This document shows positions 12,601 through 22,988 of a stretch of DNA of 64,000 nucleotides, one piece after another. Below the pieces are notes generated by a model. That model saw only the letters and a program-made list of their open reading frames with translations, was not told the DNA's origin and searched no databases. Positions within the stretch are counted from its first letter, which is position 1; the number at the start of each line of letters is the position of its first letter. The position numbers were made by a program, and so were the translations under genes. Source of the stretch: Erigeron canadensis (lineage: Eukaryota; Streptophyta; Magnoliopsida; Asterales; Asteraceae). The stretch covers positions 5,024,501 to 5,088,500 of the forward strand of contig NC_057761.1 of the NCBI RefSeq assembly GCF_010389155.1, given 5' to 3'.

Positions 12601-13053
12601 TTTGAAATTTAAATGGGATAACCTTTTATGCCATAGTCAGTTTATGTCTTCATCAGCCTTGGTATAGAAACACTGCTCTGAAGGAGAGCTTTCCATATCC
12701 ATCACGTACACATTCCCTTTTCTGGGAACAATCAGTACTACTTTCCAATCCTTATTAAATACGATGCCTTGAGAGATGTTAAATAACACCTGGTAGCCAT
12801 CATCACACAACTGGCTCACACTTATGAGGTTATATTTCAACCCATTTACATAAGCCACTCATCTGAATTTGACTTGACCATTATTCAGAACACCGTATCC
12901 CTCAGTCTTTCCAGAACCATCATTTCCAAAAGTAATGGAGGGTCCGTCTGAAACTTCGAACTCCTCCAGCAGGGTCTTACATCCGGTCATTGTCCTGCCA
13001 GCAGCGCTGTCAAGATACCAAATATATTTCTTTCGATCGCCCTGCACATCCAC
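9688..13053 (-). pseudogene. Copia pol of the inner element: protease, integrase, RT, RNase H
   Basis: Protease (13053-12859) has WYLDSAAGRTMTG where copia proteases have a DSG catalytic triplet, so the glycine is lost. Integrase spans about 12500-11900 with LRSDNGTKF and EQNGVIERKN. In-frame stops occur near 12410 and at 12067-12069. A long linker (12015-11317) leads to RT (11208-10594; [26 protein letters not shown]). After a frame change come the rest of RT and RNase H (10587-9688; SLSTAEAEY, HIDVRYHFIRD, LADIFTKPLDEK). Single stops split RNase H at about 10224 and 9979. All blocks are collinear and in family order, so the gene decayed by point changes rather than rearrangement. Confidence 0.9.
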
Positions 13054-13060
13054 CAGATTA

Positions 13061-16000
13061 TTAGTTTAAAGGTTTGCGAACCCATCGATTGATGGGTTCT
13101 CTGGATCCACAAGGATGGATCCCAGCTGGTATCTGGTTGATTTCACTTTCAAAAATAATGGGTTTCTCAGTAAACACCACTGGAACTGACAGTTTTGAAA
13201 CCTTTTTCTTTTTCTTGTCAACAGGTGTGCTCAATTTTTCTTTCTTGAAAAAAGGTTTTGTATTTTGTTTAGGGCCAGATGAAGTACCCTTAAAATTGTT
13301 AATTCTTGCATTACAACTTTGAACTTGACGAGCCAGTAGTTGAAACTGACTCTCCAGCCTTAACAAAATATTTTCTTCAGATGACACCATAGCCTTTCCA
13401 GATGACTGTACTTTTGGCTTAGGTGGAGGAACAACATTCTTCTTTTCTGAACCTGGGTTCTTTAGAAGATGATTGAGGCAAAGGTCTATTCTGCTTAACC
13501 TTCTTGACTGGAGCATTCATCTGGGGAGCTCCAGTCTTAACCTCAGACAATTGAACAGGAGAAATAATACAAGTTTTAGGCATTGTTGGTTCATCATAGA
13601 TAGTGCTAGGTTTTAACACTTCAGGCAATCGGTCAACAACAGGTATCAATGCAGCAACATTGACATCACCCCCTAGATATGCACGTTTTTGGGAGGGGTA
13701 CTGGTTACGTGCAGCATCATATGGTTTCTTGGTCTCAAGCCATGACTGGATAACATGTTTTTCTTTTGATAAAAGATTTTCCAGTCTTCTTTTTCTTGCA
13801 CCAGTTGTTCAGTAACCAAAACTTGTGCTTTGAAAGCGAGTTCAATATCTTGCAATTCTTTTAACTTAGATTGTAAGTTTGTCATTTCAGAAAAATCTGT
13901 TTCAAAATTATTTGACATTTCTGAACGAACAGTTTCCACAAACATTAAAACGAATTTAAAGCTTCAGCAATGCCCAATTTTAATTCAGGATCAGTTTCTT
14001 TGTCATAATCTATTAGCTTTTTAATGACAATGTCCACCCATCTTCCAGATGTGACATCTTCTTTCACCAGATGCTCTTCATCAGCTAGAGCCATATAACA
14101 ACAATCTCTTACCTCTTCATCATCGACTGATGAGTCATCAGAGGGAATCCATTCTTCTTTAGCCACCATGCATTTATTGTTATCTTTTTCTGCAGACATG
14201 AGAGCAATTTGAGCCTTAAGCTTTTTGTATTTTAATCTGTAGCTATCATCAGGCTTGTTATAAGAAGTTGATGGACCAGATTGTAAGACAAACTGATTGG
14301 ACTTGCACTCTTTCATGAAATGACCTTTTCTGCCACACTTAAAGCAGGTCAGATTGGTCATGTCGGTGGAAGAACTGGGTGCAGTGTGTCCAGTGGGTCT
14401 GTTAGCTCTGGCTTTGAAACGGTTAAACGTTTTAGCCATCATAGCCATCAGATCATCACTATCAGTTTCATCATAATCTGGAGAGATATTATTCATGACT
14501 CCAGAATCCATTAATTCAGACATCATCTTCTTCATTGAAAATACATTCTCGGAAGACATTAATGCTGCACATGGTGGTTCAGTATGACTAACCACAAGGG
14601 AACTACTGGAAGCATGATTAATAGCATCTTTTTCTGCCTCAATTCTCTAGGCTTGATTCTCTTCAGTGAATCTGAAGCTCAATACAAAAATGACAGAGTA
14701 TGGGAATGCAAGGTTTTACCTTGTCTCAAGACCACGATCATATGAGACCATTTTGATGGAAGAATATCACAAAAATTTTCAAGAAGTATGTCCTTGTCTT
14801 TTTCTACCCCAAGCCCTCTTAGCTGGTTTATGATGGACATAAATCTGGTGTAGGTACCAGTTAATGATTCATTGGGTAGGGCAAAAAATGACTCGTACTT
14901 CTTATTCAAAGCCAATTTCCTGGTAACAATAGTATCATCACCACCTTCATATTGGTTCACTAGTTCATCCCACATGCTTTTGGCACTGGGATAAAGCACT
15001 AGTGTGGGAATAAGAGCTTCAGGAACGGCCCCAAGGATCATGACTTTTAAGGTAGTGTCAATATTGACCAGTCTCCTTTCCTCTTCAGACCAGTGTTCCT
15101 CTCTTTTTTCCCTCCCAGATCTTGCTCCAGTTGGATCAAGAAGTGGATTGAGAGGACTTCTAGGAATATAGGGTCCTTCATTTAAAATTTTTAGCGTATT
15201 CCTCTCAATACCAGTAATGTAATACCCCAAAGATTTTAAGGTAAAAGAAATTAACCCATTTTTATAGTTTTGACATTAAATTAATTTCCTAGTATTTTAT
15301 TTTTGGATATGGGGTTAATTTAGTTGGAACTTTAGCGGATAGCGGGTAAAATACCAACAATTTTTGAAGTGGGTCGTGGCACCCCCAAAATGTGCCAGCC
15401 ACATACTCTTTTCTTCAAACTCATAATTCCACTACCTTCATTTTCATTCCCTCATGCAATTTTCTTTCTATTCTTTCCAAAATCAAGTGTTAATCCTTCA
15501 AATCCAAGACTAGAAATCATCCTAACAATCATCACCATCAATATATCTCCATTCAAGGGTTTGAAATTTAGGGCATTGGTGATTTTAGGTGGTGGCCGAA
15601 ATTTAATAAGAAAAGGAGAGAAATTTGGGAATTAAAAACCTAAGTTATTATCTTCCAATGTTGAGGTATTGATTTCTATTTCATTATTTCTATTGTTATT
15701 GAGAAATTAGGGTTCATGGATGAACCACTTTGGGGGTTTTTACTAGAATTTGAATTATGGTTAATTTTTCCCCAATTCCTTAGTTAACCTATTTGTCATT
15801 GAGTTATATGATGTATATGATTATGAAATTGATAAGGTTATGTGATAATTTGAGTTTATGAGAAAATATGAGTTTTTGTTAGTTAATGAACTATGGATGA
15901 AAATGGTAGGTTGAACTACTTAATGTTAATCTTAAGAATGGAAGTAACTCAATGACAAATGGGTTGGGTTTGGGTTTAGGAAAAGGGTAGTGATTGAGTG

Positions 16001-17695
16001 TGACTAGGTTGAACTACGGTATGATCATAGGTTGAAGCTTGCTTGTGCTTGATCGTTTAGCGTTATTGTCTTTGACGCGGAGGAGGTGAGTATATTTGCA
16101 TACCTTTATGTATACGTTGGGCCAATTACCATGATATGTGAATGTTCCAAGCATGGTAATTAGTTTGGCGTTAAGCCCATGTGGGGCATAGTTTATGAGG
16201 CCTAAGAACCTCCGGGGCCTAAGAACCCCGATAGTTGATTGATTGAGGCCTAAGAACCTCCGGTGGTCTAAGAACCCCGATAGATGATCATGATTATGTT
16301 GTTTAGCTTATATGGATCCATATATGTGTTTATAGTGTGCAAAGTGAGCATGTAAATGTGACATGACGGTGTCATAGGTTACATGTGAAAGTCTTTGCAC
16401 TTGCCTTCCTTCGTGTTCGTAAATGTATGCAAGTATATTCACTAAGCCTTTGCTTATATTTAAGTTGTTTACCCCTTTTATAGGTAGTTCTGGAAGAAGG
16501 AACTAATGTGTTTGAATTGGAAGAATTGGTTAGAGCTTGAAGTTGACCTTTACAAGACATTTGAAGGTATTAGGTCATTCTTGGTTGAATGACACACTTT
16601 TGTTTTAGAGGCTTAGTTCATCCCACCTCTTTGGCTCTTGATACAATCTTGGTGTTTTGAATCTTGTGGTTATGTATCATGTTCATTTTGGGTGATGGTA
16701 ACTAGTCTTGTTAATTTGGAAGTCAAATGAAAGTTTTGGGTTATGTGATGAAATGGGTAATATGCCCTACTAATGTTGAAATGTACACGTTATCTAATGT
16801 AAGATTATGAAACGTTTGTTCGCTTGATATGATCTTATCTGAGTCAGTAATAGTGCTTGGGAATGTTTGGAATTGAGTCGAAATGTTGAAAAACGTCAAA
16901 AGGAGTGTTTTTGGTGTACAGCAGAAAGCACGGCCTTTGTGCAGAGGACGGCTCTTGTGGACGGCCTCTGCAGGACACAAGAGCCGTGCTCCTCTGTAAT
17001 TTTCACACTTTTTTTTTACCGAGGCTTCGTTTGATCTTTTCGGGTCCTGAAACTCATATAGTAGTCTATTAACATCATTTTAAGAACATTCCAAGTGTCT
17101 TTTCTTGAATTGGAACATTTTGATTTTTCTGGTTGTTCAATGTGTCAAAAGTACGAAACCTGAAAAGGACGGCCTTTGTGCAGAGGACGGCTCTTGTGGA
17201 CGGCCTCTGTAGGACACAAGAGTCGTGCTCCTCTGTAATTTTTACACTTTTTTTTATCGAGGCTTCGTTTGATCTTTTTGGGTCCCGAAACTCGCATAGT
17301 AGTCTATTAACATCATTTTAAGAACATTCCAAGTGTCTTTTCTTGAATTGGAACATTTTGATTTTTCGCAAAAATTGGCCGTATTTTTCTAAGTATAATT
17401 TAACTAATTTGCGTTTCTTTTCTTTTATGTTCATACTTTTGGGACTAAATTGAGTCGAGGCGTTTCAAGTAACATGTAATAACATCCTAGCTTTCCACGT
17501 GCCAAATTAATCACCATTCCCACTGAATTTGGGAACAGGAGTGTTTGAGTAGTGCACATGCATGTGTGGAGAAGCAGGAATAAGAGGTGGTGGTGGTGGA
17601 TTATTGTTAGCATGGTCATTAGTTTGTTCAAGTTCATTTATGGGAGGAGGTCCAGTGTTTAAGGGGTTTCCTTGTGTATTCTCTGGGTTGGCCAT
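13061..17695 (-). pseudogene. Gag of the inner copia element, split by a solo LTR
   Basis: The start is the ATG at 17695, a short distance downstream of the primer binding site. A Pro/Asn-rich N-terminus leads to PVPKFSGNGD, an in-frame TAA and then FGTWKARMLLH. At that point the 2.25-kb solo LTR is inserted (15218-17467). Gag resumes at 15212 with TGIERNTLKIL. Capsid continues to about 14680, where another frameshift occurs. The nucleocapsid part (14595-13945) has a CX2CX4HX4C zinc knuckle, CFKCGRKGHFMKEC, and an acidic SDD-rich stretch. A coiled-coil-like segment (13945-13673) and a Lys/Pro-rich linker (13649-13061) lead into protease. An apparent ATG at 15230 lies in the inserted LTR and is not the gag start. 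Confidence 0.85.
15218..17467. mobile_element. Solo LTR, probably Ty3/gypsy, inserted in copia gag
   Basis: The sequence starts TGTAATACCCC and ends GGCGTTTCA, and the 5-bp duplication AGTAA flanks it at 15213-15217 and 17468-17472. It has no coding capacity. The 2.25-kb length, the TGTAATACCCC start and the internal CCTAAGAACCTCCGG/CTAAGAACCCCG motifs suggest a gypsy LTR. Two internal tandem duplications stand out: a 48-bp unit (about 16197-16290) and a ~200-bp unit repeated at 238-239 bp (16929-17129 and 17168-17367). One LTR with an intact duplication means the full element was lost by LTR-LTR recombination. Confidence 0.85.
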
Positions 17696-17734
17696 CGAGA
17701 AAATGCAGATCTAGGCAAGTATGTTAGCCTTCTA

Positions 17735-17745
17735 CTCTGATACCA
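17735..17745 (-). other. Primer binding site, initiator Met-tRNA type
   Basis: Minus-strand TGGTATCAGAG lies 2 bp inside the 5' LTR. It matches the 3' end complement of plant initiator methionine tRNA, the usual primer for plant copia elements. It fixes the orientation of the inner element. Confidence 0.9.
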
Positions 17746-17747
17746 AT

Positions 17748-18742
17748 TGTGAAGTCCCTCACTCGATGGTTTAACCCACAAGTGTAGAATCACAAGTCAA
17801 GTAATCACTAGATAGGACTAGTATGAAACGTCAAGTAAGCACTAGATTGGACTAGTATTACGATAAATATAAATGCAAGAATATATATAACGTAATACGT
17901 ACTTAAGCAATATAAAGATAAGCAAGGAAGTAAATGGTGAGACACAATGTAATTTTCAAGTGTATTTTATTTATTGATGTTAAATAAAATACAAGGTCGT
18001 TACGGAACAAGATATTACAAAGTAAGTATCTAAACAACCTATGAATTACAAGTGATCTAACTTTGCTAAATAAACTATTTGATCGAAATACTTAAAGTTG
18101 TGAAGTATAACTGTTTAGATCGAGAGTATTTAAGCAAAGGCACCAAATTGCAAAAGTATGTAATTTGGACGAGGTAGTGACTTGGTTACAAATATGGTTA
18201 CATAGGCAAATTACTTTAATTCCTTTAATTCTTTTTGCCGTACAAATATGGTTACATGCATTTAAGGAAATTACTTTAATTCCTTAAATGCATTAATTAA
18301 AGTACAAGAAAAAAGTCACATGATAGTGACTTGTCTTCTAATTAACCAACCACCTTTACATGCGTGTAAGGCTTTTAACAAAAGACAAATGGATTGTCCA
18401 GGTAAATGCATGTAAAGGCATAAAGTCAATTCCTCGTAATCAGTGTTCAGACTTGTAAGGTCTAGAACACTGACAAGGACTCCAGTCAGGAGATCTGGTA
18501 AGTCTTCCAGTGAGCTTCGCTATTTGTCAGACTTCTTTCTTCAGACTTCAGTCTTCGACTTCAGTGAGAATGTTCTTCAGTGGAAAGATCTTGACTAGAG
18601 TAAAGTCCAGTGAAAGAATCTGGTGGAATCCAGATTCCTGTACAAGTAAGTTGTTCACTGGTCTTCACATAATTTCTGGACAAATCTTCAGAGGGCTCTA
18701 GTAATCATGTCTGGAGCGAGTCCAGTAAATCTGGACCTAACA
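17748..18742 (-). repeat. 5' LTR of the inner copia element, core promoter scrambled
   Basis: This 995-bp LTR pairs with 6701-7669. The outer palindrome (18256-18293) is kept. The inner palindrome and the TATA box seen in the two other copies are gone. About 18185-18232 instead holds a partial repeat of the neighbouring ACAAATATGGTTACAT and AATTACTTTAATTCC blocks. This LTR would have driven the element, so the element probably lacks its promoter. Confidence 0.9.
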
Positions 18743-18747
18743 TGAAT

Positions 18748-19590
18748 TACTTTTTGGGTCTTCAAATCAAACAATTACCTAATGGTATTTTTATATCACA
18801 AGGTAAATACATAAATGACATGTTGAAAAAGTTTGATATGACTTCATGTTCTTCAATTTCTACCCCAATGGCTGTTTGAACAAACATAAAAGCTGATAAA
18901 AATGGGAAACCATTTGACTAAAAGAGATATCGAAGTATGATTGGTTCGTTGTTGTATCTAACAGCATCTCGCCCAGATATAATATTTGCAACATGTATGT
19001 GTGCTAGGTATCAAGCTGCTTCAACTGATTTACATTATCAAGCTGTGAAACGAAGCTTTCGTTATCTGAAGGGTACACCCAATTTAGGTCTCTGGTATCC
19101 TAGGGATACTGGATTCAATCTAACTGCTTATTCAGATGTAGATCATGCAGGTTGTAAGCTTGATCGCAAGAGCACTTCCGGTACTTTACAATTTCTAGGT
19201 GATAAAATTGTGAGTTGGTCTTCCAAGAAACAGAATTGTGTGTCACTATCAACGGCTGAAGCTGAATATGTGGCTGCGGCTAGTTGTTGTGCTCAAGTTT
19301 TATGGATGAAGACACAACTAACTGATTATGGTCTGAAATATGATCATATCCCTATCTATTGTGACTCTCAAAGTGCCATTGCTATTGCAGTTAACTTAGT
19401 AAACCACTCTCGATCAAAGCATATTGATGTTAGATATCATTTTCTCAAAGATCATATTGAGAAAGGTGACATTGAGCTCTACTTCGTGGGAACTAACTAT
19501 CAACTTGCAGATTTGTTCACAAAACCATTGGATGAAAAGAGGTTTAACTTTCTTATCTCCAAGCTTGGCATGTTAAATCTTGAACCTTAA
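18748..19590 (+). pseudogene. Outer copia pol, continued: RT C-terminus and RNase H
   Basis: Coding resumes directly after the target duplication with YFLGLQIKQLPNG, the continuation of the RT broken at 6700. Two in-frame stops (near 18880 and 18920) precede an open stretch from 18937. That stretch holds RSMIGSLLYLTASRPDI, the RNase H core (YSDVDHAGCKLDRKS, SLSTAEAEYVAAASC, IYCDSQSAIAI) and the typical end LADLFTKPLDEKRF. The stop at 19590 is the natural end of pol. With the 12-kb insertion set aside, the two RT halves join without loss, which confirms the nesting. Confidence 0.92.
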
Positions 19591-19653
19591 ATTATTTTGT
19601 TCTTGACACATTCTAGAAAAACAAAATACAAAAAGATTTTTTTTCAAAGTGGC

Positions 19654-19730
19654 TTACATATACTATGTATGTAACCCGTGCTTCATTGTTTTATTTATTT
19701 CAATGTGGCTTATACATACTCCGTGTATAA
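19654..19730 (+). repeat. Two 7-7-7 hairpins in a 56-bp tandem repeat
   Basis: The first hairpin is 19654-19674, TTACATA / TATGTAA around a 7-nt loop. The second is 19710-19730, TTATACA / TGTATAA around a 7-nt loop. Both are preceded by GTGGC and followed by CCCGT(G/T)CTTC. Arm length and loop length are identical, yet the stem bases differ in a compensating way. Confidence 0.8.
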
Positions 19731-19803
19731 CCCGTTCTTCAAAGTTTTATTTATTTTAGAGCATTTACACATTCTACGATCTTGTTGTTATACATATAGA
19801 TTG

Positions 19804-20081
19804 ATATAAGACAACAAGAAATCGAACGCCTTTGTGTACTTCCAAGTGGTCTTATATGAATATGTATGTGTAATAGCAGTTGATTTCTTTCCAATAAAGT
19901 TTTTCAAACTCTCAATTGTTGATATGAGAAGCGAAGGATCGAACGCCTTTGTGTACTCCCTAGTTGTCTCATTTTGAACAATTGATTGAGTTAAAGTTTG
20001 CTTAAATGTTTTATTGCCTCCAACTTGTTGATGTAAGATGCGACGGATTGAACGCCTTGTTGTACTCCCTAGCAGTCTTAC
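19804..20081 (+). repeat. Three hairpins with a shared AACGCCTTTGTGTAC-like loop
   Basis: Stems are 19804-19812 with 19849-19857 (ATATAAGAC/GTCTTATAT), 19924-19929 with 19967-19972 (ATGAGA/TCTCAT) and 20033-20038 with 20076-20081 (GTAAGA/TCTTAC). Each encloses a (T)(C/T)GAACGCCTT(T)GT(T)GTAC motif. A fourth diverged copy has stem TGGTTA/TAACCA at 21147-21152 and 21172-21177. Spacing is 110-120 bp. Confidence 0.75.
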
Positions 20082-22602
20082 TATGAACATTGTTGTTGAA
20101 GCAAAACTTTGTGCTTCTCAATTGAAAAATCTTGTTCACAATAGACTCTCAATATTTTTTCTGACAATATCACAACAAAGATTTTACTCAGTTTGATTTA
20201 ACAAAAACCAATTTTTGTTCCACCTTTCTATGGAAAACATTTTTGATCTATTCTTACATAGATTAAGGAGGAGTTTGTGATTTCAAAAACTTTCAGAACT
20301 TCAAATGTATTTTAAACCTTTTCATACACATGTTTGATGATTTTCCAATAATTTTTTTTCATTCAAAAGAAGTTCGGTGATTAGTTTGCACATGAGCGAT
20401 TAGGTTTCTCAAAATTTACTCCATGAACTTCATCATCGCCAATGAGTTCTAACCCCGGAGTATTTCTATCTTTCATTAGATAGTAAGGGTATTTTGAGTG
20501 ATGATGGTTTCGTGCAAATTAGATGGAGGGAGTAAAGTCGAAAAGTGAGAGGTTAAGGTGATATGTTGAGAAAAAAGGGTTAAAAGAAATGATACCCTTC
20601 CCGAAATTCTCAAATCGCCGGGTAAAACACGTTTCTATCAGATGTCATTTGTTGATATCTCGATATTGAAGAAGTCTTCATGGACCCAGTGAAGTGATGC
20701 ATATCTTTACCTAACCACTCAAGTGTTTCTTAACAAATACTTGTTTTAATTCTCACGGAGATCTTCACATTTCTATTGACTATTCATTTGGAAGATGTTG
20801 ATATTGAAAAAGGGCGACACTCTGCTCCGGTCCCCGACTTCACTTGATCACTTTGTGTCTAGAGCTATCTTGATTGGTCATTAACTTGATCATTATTCAT
20901 TTCTTTAGGACACATTCGAGTCATATCTTTGTGATATTATTGCTTATCTTTGTGATATAGCCGGAACATTTGTAGTGATATCTTAATTGATATTCCACGA
21001 TGATCAAATGGAAATTCTACCAATGCTAACATCTTTTCCAACGTTGACGTAGTTCTCATAATTACATTTATGTGATTATTGAGTTAACGAGAAGTCTAAC
21101 TGTGACCTCGGATATTTCCTAAAAAGTCTTTAAGGATAATAGATTGTGGTTATCGAACGCTTCGGTTGTACTAACCATGATTTATATTCGTTGAAGCAAT
21201 CTTGTGGTTGAAAAGCCGCAGACCGAACTATGTTAGAGTATTGATTTGTGCATATCTCAATGATACATAGGAAATCCGAAAAATGTTATACATTTCTATC
21301 GGTCATTTCATTAATCCTTTTGATTTTTGAACATGCTAACGGATCATTCTTATCCGGTTTCATTTCTCATCGCACAAACACAAAAAAAAAAAAAAAACAT
21401 CAACACCATGCTATAATGTTTATACCAACAACTTCAACCTTACATTTTAGTCACCTCTAGGATTCTTTGGGTTGGGCTAATGGTTTGGATTGATGTTTTG
21501 ATGGTCAATATTTCTCCATGTGCACAAAATCTAGTTTTGATTCATGTTATTTCTTTTGATATTTTATCAATCAATGTTTGCATAATGACATTGGTTTACA
21601 ACTTTGTCATTATGAGGGGGAGAATATATTATGATTGATTGCGGAAGAAATAAGAATAATTGATAAAGAGAAAAGTTGAGAAAAGTTTGTGTTTGGTTGT
21701 TTCAAAAGGTTTATCTTTCAAAGAAGAGAAGATCAAGATATTCATGATGTCAAAGATTTTCACTATATTTCAGTCAATTGAGCTTAGATTTTCACTAGAT
21801 CTTAGTTGATTGAGATCTTGGCTTGTAAAAGAAAATCTGCATTAATTCCAAAGATAAGAATGAGACCGAAGATGAAAGGATATTCTCTCAAGATGGTACA
21901 AAATGTACAAAGATGCTCCAAAAAGGTTTATACTCATGAATTGAGGGGGAGCATGATTACTTCATAAGAGACTTATTCAAACTTCATTCAAATGCTTACT
22001 CTCCAAAGTGTTCAAGTCGATGTGATAAAGATCGAAGCTTAAAAAGTTGAAAGATTGGTTAGAAGATTCAAGTCAAAGAAGTAAAGCTTCAAAAGAGTCT
22101 TCATCAACATACTTCATTCAAGATCTTCAAGTCATACAATAATATTTTTTCAATAAAGCATAAAGACTTGTTCGACTTCATTATCCTTTTTCAAGAAGCT
22201 CCAATGCATACATAAAGGGGGAGAGTACATATTCATGAAACTTCTTGGAATGAGAAGAAGTTGAAATTCCTCAAGAATTGAAGATTGAATAATCAAAGCC
22301 AAGTTCATACCTTCCGCATTTCAAAAGACAACTCTGATTCATGATTCAACAATCCTCAAAGATTCAAGACACACACATATTCTTTATTCTCTGTTCAAAA
22401 AGAACATTGAGAATCATCACATGATTTAACTTCAAGAAGTCCAAGACCAAGATTGAATCAAGTTCTCCAAAGACAACTGAGAAAGCTTTAAAGACTTGTT
22501 TCAACACACCAATTGTCTTCACCACCGGGCTCATCAAATTCATTCCTACAAGACAACATAACACGTACTTCATTCATTACAATATATCACTAAGGGGGAG
22601 AA

Positions 22603-22988
22603 TGTTAGAAATCCAAAAAATAGTGATAAATTGTAATTTAGATTAGTGGACTTACTTGTTGTTAAGTCATAGATGTATGATCACTAAGGTTGAGGGACTA
22701 AATGTGATAATTAGCATAGGTATGTAATTAGACTATAAATACCCTCACAACTTAGAGATCATAACAAGCTTGGAACCTTTAATCCTTTCATTCCTGTAAC
22801 AATCTACATACACATTAATTCCAAGCATCCACTTTCTCTCTCAAAACACACACTCTCACAACAAGAACAGATACACATCAAATCCACCATTGATTCTATG
22901 AATTCAGTGTAGAAATCGTGTTATTCACACTACTTTTAACGACGACTTGATTCTTTTTGCTTCGTTTATTGGATAAATTGGGATTTCA
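22603..22988 (+). repeat. 3' LTR of the outer copia element
   Basis: The start TGTTAGAAATCC follows directly on AAGGGGGAGAA. A CTATAAATACC TATA box lies near 22732. I place the end at GGGATTTCA (22988), because TGAAATCCC there mirrors the LTR start and coding sequence of the neighbouring acidic gene begins beside it. The 5' LTR is not in the window, so the right end is inferred. Confidence 0.6.

Larger units (their letters stand above)
6701..18742 (-). mobile_element. 12-kb Ty1/copia element nested in the RT of the outer copia
   Basis: The ends are exact. The left LTR starts TGTGAAGTCC at 6701 and the right LTR ends ACCTAACA at 18742. The 5-bp target duplication TGAAT lies at 6696-6700 and 18743-18747. 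The genes read on the minus strand, so the right LTR is the 5' LTR. A primer binding site follows at 17745-17735 and a polypurine tract adjoins the 3' LTR at 7670. Order from 5' to 3': gag with a zinc knuckle, protease, integrase, RT, RNase H, a 0.9-kb gap, and an extra ORF before the 3' LTR. A solo LTR at 15218-17467 interrupts gag. Several stops make it non-autonomous. Confidence 0.95.
19591..22602 (+). other. 3-kb 3' non-coding tract of the outer copia, with hairpins and purine tracts
   Basis: No ORF here is credible. The tract holds two hairpin families (19654-19730 and 19804-20081, plus one at 21147-21177). It also has four GGGGGAG-type purine runs at about 21612, 21940, 22216 and 22592; the last abuts the LTR. 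Multiple polypurine tracts before the 3' LTR are a described trait of Sireviruses. Confidence 0.75.
1998..22988 (+). mobile_element. Old Ty1/copia retrotransposon, interrupted by a younger one
   Basis: The plus-strand element reads gag-like region (about 2090-3790), protease (about 4079), integrase (4440-5700), reverse transcriptase (5738-6652) and, beyond a 12-kb insertion, the rest of RT plus RNase H (18748-19590). A 3-kb non-coding tract with several polypurine tracts follows, then a 3' LTR at 22603. Integrase before RT marks it as copia. The N-terminal gag and the 5' LTR are not present in this orientation, so the left end is rearranged and my start is approximate. Multiple polypurine tracts and a long 3' non-coding tract recall the Sirevirus lineage. 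Every domain carries stops or frame changes. Confidence 0.8.

Noticed and set aside
15195..15230. ATG at 15230 as the start of the inner element's gag
   Set aside because: The first codons lie inside the inserted solo LTR. The true gag start is at 17695, near the primer binding site.
17735..17745. tRNA gene fragment
   Set aside because: Only 11 bp complementary to the tRNA 3' end, placed exactly beside an LTR; a primer binding site. No tRNA or rRNA gene was recognised anywhere in the window.
19646..20081. CRISPR-like regular repeats
   Set aside because: The units are diverged, few, without uniform spacers, and lie in a eukaryotic retroelement.
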